This document shows, in pieces, positions 57,645 to 64,000 of a DNA stretch of 64,000 bases (position 1 is the first letter of the stretch; each line of letters begins with the position of its first letter). Source of the DNA: Nocardia cyriacigeorgica GUH-2 (GTDB lineage Bacteria; Actinomycetota; Actinomycetes; Mycobacteriales; Mycobacteriaceae). Made by a program: the position numbers and the translations under genes. The notes below the pieces were generated by a model, which was given only the letters and a program-made list of their open reading frames with translations, made no database searches and was not told the origin of the DNA. Where the stretch lies: positions 2,914,001 to 2,978,000 of the forward strand of contig NC_016887.1 of the NCBI RefSeq assembly GCF_000284035.1, in the 5' to 3' direction.

Positions 57645-59077
57645 CGCACCTCCGACAATCCGGCCGCGGAGCCGGTTCGGAACGCGCTGTCCGCGCAGAA
57701 ACGGAACCCGTCGCTGCCACGGGTGACGGCGATCTTGGCCGCTGCGGGACGCATCGATGCCGTCGCCGCCGACAGATCCATGTGATAGGCAGCGGTATTC
57801 GGGAACACCACCCGATCACCCGGCTGCGGCAACCACGGCAACATGACGACCCGAGTGGTGATCAGATCCCGTTCCAAGCAGAGCCTTCCCGCGAAATACA
57901 CCTGGGCCGGCGCCGAATCCCGCACCACGCGACCGTCACCGGGCAACACGAGCGGATCGACCATCACCTCCTGATCGGCCGGTGTCACCGCGTCCCGGCT
58001 GATATCGAGATCCACCAGCACCGAGCCGTCTGCGGCTTCCTTCACCACTTCGACCGTCGCCACCGTGATACCGGCATGGTCCACGAGCGCCTTACCCGGT
58101 TCCAGCCACAGTTCGAGCAGATTGTCGGCCGCCACCTGCGCGACGGTGCGACCACCGTGACGCTCCAACGGCGCGTCCAGCAGTTCGGCCAGCATGTGCT
58201 CGGCGGCAACGGTATTGGCGTACTTGTGAAACACCGGCACCCCGCGCACCGAGGTGCCGTCGACGTGGTAGCCGAAGGTGGTGTTGGCCCAGCTCATCGG
58301 CGCGCGCGCACCGGTCAGCGACTCGCGCAGCGCCCGTACGTACCGGTCGAAATCGGCGGCGTCGGCGGTGAACACCTGCCGCAGCCCACCGCCGATATCC
58401 AGCACCGACGGAGTCAGCCCATACTCGTAGGCGCGTTCGGTCAGCGCCAGGCAGTGATCGATCGCGCGCACCCGTTCCGCGACCTCACCGGAATCGAGGT
58501 GGAAGGCGAACCCGCGCAGGTCGAGCCGGTCGCGATGGGAGGCGAGGGTGCGTAAGGCCGCCTCGATGCGCGCCAGCGGGATACCGAACCGGCTCACCCG
58601 TGCCGGATCGAACCCGGACACCCGCACCAGCACCGGCACCGGCGCGTGCGCCAGTGCGGCGATCGTCTCCAGCTCCCACTGATTGTCGACGTTCACGGTG
58701 ACGCCCGCCGCGATCAGCCGGCGCAGCAGACCGGCGCCCTTGGGGCCGGTCGCCTCGATCCGAGCCGGCTCGAACCCGCCGCGCCGCGCACTCGCCAACT
58801 CCTCGGCCGAGGCCACGTCGATGCCGATGCCCGCATCGGCCGCGGCCCGCACCAACGCCGACGACTGGTTCACCTTGTGCGCGTAGCAGATCCGATACGG
58901 TGCCGGACGCTGCTCGAGCACCGCCCGCAACCGCAGCTGATTCTCCTCGAAGACCTGCGGAAACACCAGGTTCAGCGGCGACCCGTAGTCGGCGAGCGCG
59001 GCCTCGAGCGACGCCCGTTCGTCGAGGAACTGCCGCACCAGCGGATCGATCAGGCCGGGCAGCGCCGGTATCGTCAT
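57641..59077 (-). CDS. Y4yA-like PLP-dependent decarboxylase (fold type III)
   Basis: A 478-residue alanine-racemase/diaminopimelate-decarboxylase-fold enzyme. Lys68 in YAHKVNQSSALVRAAAD is the PLP lysine; IDVASAEELASARRGGF, FHLDSGEVAERV and LDIGGGLRQVF are conserved phosphate and substrate segments. Its long middle (YANTVAAEHMLAELLDAPLE) and overall form resemble the Y4yA group named after Rhizobium NGR234, which I recall near a cysteine-synthase-like gene and a siderophore-synthetase-like gene there. ATG 59077 overlaps the stop of the HMA-domain gene by four bases. It probably decarboxylates an amino acid produced by its neighbours. Confidence 0.85.
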   Translation of the reverse strand: MTIPALPGLIDPLVRQFLDERASLEAALADYGSPLNLVFPQVFEENQLRLRAVLEQRPAPYRICYAHKVNQSSALVRAAADAGIGIDVASAEELASARRGGFEPARIEATGPKGAGLLRRLIAAGVTVNVDNQWELETIAALAHAPVPVLVRVSGFDPARVSRFGIPLARIEAALRTLASHRDRLDLRGFAFHLDSGEVAERVRAIDHCLALTERAYEYGLTPSVLDIGGGLRQVFTADAADFDRYVRALRESLTGARAPMSWANTTFGYHVDGTSVRGVPVFHKYANTVAAEHMLAELLDAPLERHGGRTVAQVAADNLLELWLEPGKALVDHAGITVATVEVVKEAADGSVLVDLDISRDAVTPADQEVMVDPLVLPGDGRVVRDSAPAQVYFAGRLCLERDLITTRVVMLPWLPQPGDRVVFPNTAAYHMDLSAATASMRPAAAKIAVTRGSDGFRFCADSAFRTGSAAGLSEVR

Positions 59078-60375
59078 CGGCCCGATTCCGCTGCCGCCGC
59101 CGGCTCGGAGGCCGTGCTGTCCGCCCGCGCGGGCACCGCCGACGGGTTGTATCCACCATCGCGCAGCGCCTCGAACGCCCGCGCCCGATTGCGCGGACTG
59201 CGGAACTCGGCCACCACCCGCTTGCTGACCAGATCGATCTCCGACACCCGGATATCCATCGACTCCAACACGCCCCCGATCGTGCGCACGCAGTGTTTGC
59301 ATGTCATATCCGGGACGTAGAAGACCTGATCGTCGGCGGCGATCGGGCCGTCACCGTCGAGCCCGTCCAGCTCATGAGGCACCGCGACGAGAGTGAGATG
59401 GGCCAGGACGCCGACGAAGGAGGCGACGAACTGCTCGGCCACCACCGGCAGAACGCTGTAGTGCTCGTCATCGATCCGGTGCGGCATGGCGGCCAGGCAG
59501 GCGGGTCGAGCGCCCGCGGGCAGCAGCGCATATTGGCGGGAGATGAGATCGAGGTCGTCGTGGTATTTCTCGATCGCCGCGGCCACCGTCAGCCCCTCCG
59601 GTCCGGTGGCCCGGCGCATCACCGTATGGGCGTCGGCGATCGTCGCGTCCTTCATCGCGCGCAACACCGCCACCGACTCGGCCGAATACCGCACCGTCGC
59701 ATCCGGTTGCGCGCGTAACGCGACAGGGATCATGCCGCGCCGGTAGGTGGAGGCCTGCAGCTCCCAATACCAGCGCGTCGCAACGGCGGCGAAGATCCCG
59801 GAATCGAGCAGGCCATGCGCGAATTCGGCGCCGTCACGGTAGGGGGTCTGCCTGGCCAGCAACGCGTGCTGGGCCAGCGCGCGCCCGGTGGCCTCGATGC
59901 CCACGCGGAAGATCTCGATCGGGTCGTGATCGGTGGTGGTGCCGGTGAGCAGCGCATGGGCGTTCGCATCGAGCCGCGAGATCCGTTCGGCCAGAGCGCC
60001 GTTGGCGGCCAGCCGATCCCACAGTTCCAGCACGGCCTCGCGGGCGGCGATCGGCATGATCGGTCCGAGACCGTCGTCGCGATAGTGGCCGGTATTGGGG
60101 ATGCCGTGGCTGTCGGTCCAGGTGAGCCGATGGGTGGCGGTGGTGACCTGACCCGCGCGGCATGGCCGCATGAAGCGCTCCAGATACATCCGTTGCGACA
60201 CCGTGAGGTGCCGGCCGGGCTCTGGCGTGAGCGGAGTGCTGGTGTACTCGATGCGCCGCGGTCGTGGTGGTGCAGCGGCGGCGAACAGGCCCGGCTTGGC
60301 GAGTTCGGCGAGGACCCGGGAGGCGCCTCTGCGGTCGTAGCGGCCGGTACCCGGACCCGTCGATGCTGCCGTCAT
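59074..60375 (-). CDS. Helical protein with C-terminal HMA metal-binding domain
   Basis: A 433-residue protein. Residues 30-340 are a mostly helical domain I do not recognise, with many His/Glu/Asp residues (GIPNTGHYRDDGLGPIMPIA, RLDANAHALLTGTTTDHDPI, IEKYHDDLDLISRQYALL), possibly a di-metal or haem-oxygenase-like fold. Residues 350-415 are a heavy-metal-associated domain with Cys359 and Cys362 in DMTCKHCVRTIGG. The tail is Ala/Glu-rich. It is the second gene of the four-gene operon, overlapping both neighbours by four bases. Copper binding is the simplest inference for the HMA part. Confidence 0.8.
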   Translation of the reverse strand: MTAASTGPGTGRYDRRGASRVLAELAKPGLFAAAAPPRPRRIEYTSTPLTPEPGRHLTVSQRMYLERFMRPCRAGQVTTATHRLTWTDSHGIPNTGHYRDDGLGPIMPIAAREAVLELWDRLAANGALAERISRLDANAHALLTGTTTDHDPIEIFRVGIEATGRALAQHALLARQTPYRDGAEFAHGLLDSGIFAAVATRWYWELQASTYRRGMIPVALRAQPDATVRYSAESVAVLRAMKDATIADAHTVMRRATGPEGLTVAAAIEKYHDDLDLISRQYALLPAGARPACLAAMPHRIDDEHYSVLPVVAEQFVASFVGVLAHLTLVAVPHELDGLDGDGPIAADDQVFYVPDMTCKHCVRTIGGVLESMDIRVSEIDLVSKRVVAEFRSPRNRARAFEALRDGGYNPSAVPARADSTASEPAAAAESGR

Positions 60376-61652
60376 AGGACCTCCTCGGCGATCTGGCGGA
60401 CGCAGTCGGTGAAACGCTCGATCTCACTGCGCGTGTTGTAGATCTGGGTACTGACCCGCACCGATTCGGCCTCCGCACCGGACTCGGCAGGCACGCAATG
60501 CGCGCCCGTGCGGACCATGAAACCGGTTTCGGCCAGCACGAAACCCAGGTCGCCCGCCGAGATCCTGTCGACGGTGAACGACACGATCCCGTAGCCGTTC
60601 GCACACGGCGCGTGCGCAGGCCCGGGCAGCAGACGCACGCCCGGCACCGTGCGCAAGCCTTGGATGAGCCGCAGTGTCAGGTCGCGGTTGTGCTCCGCGA
60701 TGGCCTGCATACCGAACGATTCCAGCAGGTCCAGCGCTGCGCCGAGGGCCAGCAGCGCCGGGATGTCGGGGGTTCCGCCTTCCAGCCGACCGGGCATCGG
60801 CGCCGCCGACGAGCCGCCTGGCCCCGGGCCGCCGCCGGGCAGAAACGGAATCAACTGATCGTGGACCCGGCGCCGGGCATACAGCACCCCGGCGCCCGGC
60901 GCGCCGAACATCTTGTGGGCCGCGAACACCGCGAAGTCCGCACCCAGCTCGGTGACGTCCACCGGCAGATGCCCGCCGCTCTGGCTACAGTCGAAACACA
61001 GGCGCACCCGCGCAGGAATCCGATCGCGCAGCTCCTCGAGGGTGGTGACCGCGCCGTAGACGTGATGCAGGTGGCTGGTGGTGATCAGCCGGGTCCGCGG
61101 GCCGATCTTGGCCGCGATATCGGCGATGTCGGCCTCGCCCAGATCCGTCATCCGATACGGCACCAACTCGATCTGCCGGCCGAAACGGGCCATGATCGCG
61201 CGCAGGTGCTGCCAGGGCAGCACATTGGCGGCGTGGTCGCGCGGATTGAACAGGATCTGATCGCCCTCGTTGAGCGTCGCGAGCCCCCACGAGAGGGCGA
61301 CCGCATTGAGCGCGGCCGTGGCGCCGGAGGTGAACACCACTTCGTCGGTATGGTCCGCGCCGATGAACGCCGCCATCCGTTCCCGCACCTGGGCGATCCG
61401 GCCGGTGAGCACGGTGGACCAGCGATAGCTGCCGCGCCCGGCGTTGGCGGTGCGGGCGCGGTGATAGCCGGTGACCGTGTCGATCACCGGCCACGGCTTC
61501 TGGGTGGTAGCGGCGCTGTCGAGGTACACCTCGGCGGTGTCGTCCAATGCCGGGAACAGTGCGCGCGCGGTGTCGATCGAGTGCCGGGCGGGCGCGCGGT
61601 GGGCAGGTTCGGGTACCGGAACCGGGTTCGACGCTCGCGCAGGTGACCCCAC
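60372..61652 (-). CDS. Class V aminotransferase, cysteine-desulfurase (SufS)-like
   Basis: A 426-residue fold-type I PLP enzyme like SufS/NifS. YLDSAATTQKPWPVIDTVTG opens the domain, Lys247 in FAAHKMFGAPGAGVLYARR is the PLP lysine, and Cys386 in VRTGAHCVPA occupies the place of the persulfide cysteine. RLEGGTPDIPALLALGAAL is also typical. The genuine suf operon is not nearby, so this copy is probably dedicated to the operon it heads. GTG 61652 has GGAGGGAG upstream. The operon promoter lies in the 177 bp before it. Confidence 0.88.
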   Translation of the reverse strand: MGSPARASNPVPVPEPAHRAPARHSIDTARALFPALDDTAEVYLDSAATTQKPWPVIDTVTGYHRARTANAGRGSYRWSTVLTGRIAQVRERMAAFIGADHTDEVVFTSGATAALNAVALSWGLATLNEGDQILFNPRDHAANVLPWQHLRAIMARFGRQIELVPYRMTDLGEADIADIAAKIGPRTRLITTSHLHHVYGAVTTLEELRDRIPARVRLCFDCSQSGGHLPVDVTELGADFAVFAAHKMFGAPGAGVLYARRRVHDQLIPFLPGGGPGPGGSSAAPMPGRLEGGTPDIPALLALGAALDLLESFGMQAIAEHNRDLTLRLIQGLRTVPGVRLLPGPAHAPCANGYGIVSFTVDRISAGDLGFVLAETGFMVRTGAHCVPAESGAEAESVRVSTQIYNTRSEIERFTDCVRQIAEEVL

Positions 61653-61682
61653 CGTGCCGCTCCCTCCGCCGGACGCGCTGAA

Positions 61683-61697
61683 TATCGCTCAACGATA
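61683..61697. promoter_or_regulatory. Palindrome upstream of the PLP/HMA operon
   Basis: TATCG-CTCAA-CGATA, 31 bp before the GTG of the first operon gene; a possible operator. Confidence 0.35.
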
Positions 61698-61829
61698 CGC
61701 ACAAACCGGAAAACCTTCGAACTTTTCACGCAGCCAACGGCTTTCACGGCCGAAGGGGCCGGCTCGGCGCGACGTGCCGCCGGTCGAGTTCACCGGACTG
61801 TGTCAGTGGGGCGGCGTAGTGTCGCGCCC

Positions 61830-62261
61830 ATGCCGCTGACTTCCGAACAACGCCAAGAATTTCTCGCCGGGCCGCAGTTGGCGTCGCTGGCCGTCACCGG
61901 CCTCGACGGGCGCGGCCCGCTGACGGTGCCCATCTGGTACCAGTACCGCCCCGGCGATGAGCTCTGGGTCATCACCGGGGCCGAATCGCAGAAGCTGCGC
62001 CACATCCAGGCCGCAGGTCGCTTCAGCCTGGTCGCCCAGCGACTCGAACCGACCGTGCGGTACGTGAGTGTGGAAGGTCCGGTCACCCGGATCGAGCCGA
62101 TGAGCGAGGCGCAGAGCCGGGAGATGGCCGCGCGGTTCCTGCCCGCCGCGAGCGTGGAGGGCTATCTGCGCGCGGCCGAGCAGTTCGGGGAGCAGGTCGT
62201 GGTGTTCATGCGCCCCGAACACTGGCTGTCGGCCGATCTGGGCAGTCCCGGGCAGCCGTAG
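61830..62261 (+). CDS. PPOX-class flavin/F420-binding protein
   Basis: A 143-residue split-barrel protein of the pyridoxamine-5'-phosphate-oxidase-like class. GPLTVPIWYQYRPGDELWVI and KLRHIQAAGRFSLVAQ are typical cofactor-binding strands. Many nocardial members bind F420 or FMN and reduce small molecules. It is divergent from the PLP/HMA operon and 177 bp away. No specific substrate can be named. Confidence 0.85.
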   Translation: MPLTSEQRQEFLAGPQLASLAVTGLDGRGPLTVPIWYQYRPGDELWVITGAESQKLRHIQAAGRFSLVAQRLEPTVRYVSVEGPVTRIEPMSEAQSREMAARFLPAASVEGYLRAAEQFGEQVVVFMRPEHWLSADLGSPGQP

Positions 62262-62264
62262 CGC

Positions 62265-62699
62265 TCAGTAGAGGCCCTGCACGTAGCCGACCAGTTGTTC
62301 GCGCTCGGTCGCGAGCTCGGAGATCGCGCTCTTGACCACGTCACCGATGCTCACGATGCCGATCAACCGGCCATCGCGCACCACCGGCAGATGCCGGATG
62401 CGATGGTCGGTCATGGTGCGCCGCAAGCCGTCCACCAGATCGTCAGGGTCGCAGGTGCGGACGTCGGTGGTCATGATCTGCTCGACGGGGGCGTCGAGCA
62501 GGTCGGCCCCGTGCTGATGCAGGCTGCGCACCACATCGCGTTCGGAGACGATGCCGGTGATGCCGACACCGTCGGAGGAGACGACCACCGCGCCGATATT
62601 GTGCGCGGCGAGCGTCGCGAGCAGGGCACGAACCGTCGAGTCGGGCCGGACGGTCGCTACCTCGCTCCCTTTTCTGCGCAGGATTTCCGCGATTCGCAT
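62265..62699 (-). CDS. CBS-pair protein
   Basis: A 144-residue protein made only of two CBS repeats (about residues 8-60 and 75-130; GVGITGIVSERDVVRSL and GRLIGIVSIGDVVKSAISEL). Such stand-alone pairs bind adenine nucleotides and are common actinobacterial stress proteins. Converges on the PPOX gene with a 3-bp gap. Confidence 0.9.
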   Translation of the reverse strand: MRIAEILRRKGSEVATVRPDSTVRALLATLAAHNIGAVVVSSDGVGITGIVSERDVVRSLHQHGADLLDAPVEQIMTTDVRTCDPDDLVDGLRRTMTDHRIRHLPVVRDGRLIGIVSIGDVVKSAISELATEREQLVGYVQGLY

Positions 62700-62778
62700 G
62701 GTTCACCATCCAAAGGGGACACTCCGCCTCTCAGGATCCCCCCTCGACCACCGCGTGACCAGCACGAATCGGCATCAC

Positions 62779-64000
62779 CTACGGGCGCGCACCCGGGCTG
62801 CGGTCCAGCTCGCGCGCCAGCAGCGCGATCGAGGCCTGGGAAATCCCCGCCGAGGTGGCCAGATCGATGGTGGTGAGCTGAGCGATGCGGCGCAGCCGGT
62901 AATCGACGGTGTTCGGGTGCACATACAGCTGCCGGGCGGTGAGCTGGCGGTTCATATCGTTGCGCAGATAGGCGCGCATGGTGGCGAACAGTTCGGGGTG
63001 ATCGTCGAGCGGTTCCAGGATGGTCGCGATCCGCCGGGTGGCGGGCCCACCCCGGGTGAGCTGGTATTCCACCGCGAGATCGGTCATCTGATAGAGGCCC
63101 GGCGGCCGCTCGCCGGCCCGGACCAGGCCGAGTAGCTCATGGGCTTGATCGGCGGCCTCGGGGACCTCGCCGGTGGTAGCGGTGACCATCGCGGCGGTGA
63201 CCGGTACCTCCGCGGCAGCAGAGAGCCGCACCAGCACGTCGTCGGTCAGTTCGGCGTCGCCGTCGAGGGGGATGAGCAGTGTGCCGCCCTGCGGGCTGAG
63301 CAATGCCAGCGCCGTCGATTCGAAGATCACGGCCAGCTCCGACTGCACCCGGCGCAGTTTGCGCCGGGCCGCCACCCGGGTGTCCACGCGCAGATTGCGT
63401 TCGTCGGGATGCGGCGGAATGAATAGCGCCACCACCTGATAGCGCTCGGCGACCGGAATACCCGATTGGAGGGCGAGCGCGGCGTGCGAACGCCCGCTCA
63501 GCAAGGCCGAGGCCAGGGTCTGGCTGGCGGTCTGGTGTTCCCGGGCGACTAGCTGCTGTTCCTGGACATAAGCGTCGGCGACCGCGGCGGAGATGGCTTC
63601 GAGCAGTTCCAGGATCAGGTCGGTGGCGGCGAGGACCTCCTCGACGTCGGTGGCCGCGGCCCGCGCGGTGACGAGCCCGAAGGCGATCCGCACGCCCTCG
63701 TGATAGGCCCGCAGAATGGTGCCGAGCGGCACGCCCTCCCTGGCCCATTGCGCGGCGGCGGACCGCACTTCGGTGAACGCGTCGTCGTCGGGAACGGTGC
63801 GCCGGTCCAACATTTCGGCCGCGAGGGCGAGGCAGTAGCGGGTCACCTCGGTGACGTCGCCACGCATCTGTTCGCCGGGCAGGGTGCGGCACGGTGCGAC
63901 ACAGGTGGCGAAGTAGTCGACCATCCGCGAGGCCACTCGGTCGGTGTTCTGTAGGGGCACCGATGCCGGCTGTCCACCGATCTCGAGCACGGTGTCGTTG
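62779..64000 (-). CDS. PucR/CdaR-type regulator, N-terminus possibly beyond the window
   Basis: At least 403 residues. The C-terminal HTH_30 domain (MRAYLRNDMNRQLTARQLYV, then HPNTVDYRLRRIAQLT) marks the PucR/CdaR family; the middle is a GGDEF-like region (about 190-320), and the N-terminus is helical (RAYHEGVRIAFGLVTARA). The first start visible is GTG 63990, but the frame is open to the window edge, so the true start may lie outside. The target is unknown. Confidence 0.85.
   Translation of the reverse strand, partial: NDTVLEIGGQPASVPLQNTDRVASRMVDYFATCVAPCRTLPGEQMRGDVTEVTRYCLALAAEMLDRRTVPDDDAFTEVRSAAAQWAREGVPLGTILRAYHEGVRIAFGLVTARAAATDVEEVLAATDLILELLEAISAAVADAYVQEQQLVAREHQTASQTLASALLSGRSHAALALQSGIPVAERYQVVALFIPPHPDERNLRVDTRVAARRKLRRVQSELAVIFESTALALLSPQGGTLLIPLDGDAELTDDVLVRLSAAAEVPVTAAMVTATTGEVPEAADQAHELLGLVRAGERPPGLYQMTDLAVEYQLTRGGPATRRIATILEPLDDHPELFATMRAYLRNDMNRQLTARQLYVHPNTVDYRLRRIAQLTTIDLATSAGISQASIALLARELDRSPGARP

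Overview
The window is high-GC actinobacterial DNA, most likely from Nocardia or a close mycolic-acid-containing relative (Rhodococcus, Gordonia). Reasons: coding sequence is about 70% GC with GTG/TTG starts and many 1- or 4-nt gene overlaps; the mycolate genes fabG1 (mabA) and inhA sit side by side; and gene order from about 1.9 to 27.6 kb follows the Mycobacterium tuberculosis Rv1474c-Rv1496 segment (acnR, acn, Rv1476-like, ripA-like NlpC/P60, moxR, DUF58, VWA, fabG1, inhA, hemH, Rv1486c-like, nfeD, SPFH, TVP38, mutA, mutB, meaB). The genus is inferred from recalled synteny and protein families; no search was run.

Layout. 0-2.5 kb: a truncated gene, a hotdog thioesterase, a phage LysB-like esterase and acnR. 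2.6-5.5 kb: aconitase, with a candidate AcnR operator upstream. 5.8-11.5 kb: cell-envelope block (membrane protein, peptidoglycan hydrolase, MoxR/DUF58/VWA). 10.7-12.0 kb: a low-GC islet that begins inside the VWA gene and includes a small secreted I36-like protein. 12-15.8 kb: fabG1, inhA, hemH and an Rv1486c-like gene. 15.9-21.6 kb: a small secreted protein, DUF3097, NfeD-SPFH pair, SGNH lipoprotein and leaderless HtrA. 21.6-27.6 kb: TVP38 protein and the methylmalonyl-CoA mutase operon. 27.7-32.8 kb: amidohydrolase/nucleoside hydrolase pair, CoA-transferase, and an SDR with a zinc ribbon. 32.9-36.8 kb: repeat-rich membrane protein, two coupled unknowns, and an alpha/beta hydrolase whose nucleophile is glycine. 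37-42.4 kb: TetR, acyl-CoA dehydrogenase, TetR, membrane protein, GlxA-type regulator, isochorismatase. 42.4-46.5 kb: LigD-like polymerase domain, LigC-like ligase, cold-shock protein, flotillin/NfeD-like pair. 46.5-52.8 kb: TetR, free-standing NRPS condensation domain, MmpL transporter, PAP2-diacylglycerol-kinase fusion. 52.8-56.3 kb: HxlR/thioesterase, PAP2 phosphatase, MerR/DinB-like pair. 56.3-61.7 kb: a tightly coupled four-gene operon (cysteine-desulfurase-like enzyme, helical protein with a C-terminal HMA metal-binding domain, Y4yA-like PLP decarboxylase, cysteine synthase fused to rhodanese). 61.8-64 kb: PPOX-class protein, CBS-pair protein and a PucR/CdaR-type regulator at the edge.

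Most of the first half is conserved core metabolism. The best candidates for something undescribed are the PLP/HMA/rhodanese operon, the condensation-domain/MmpL neighbourhood, and the low-GC islet.
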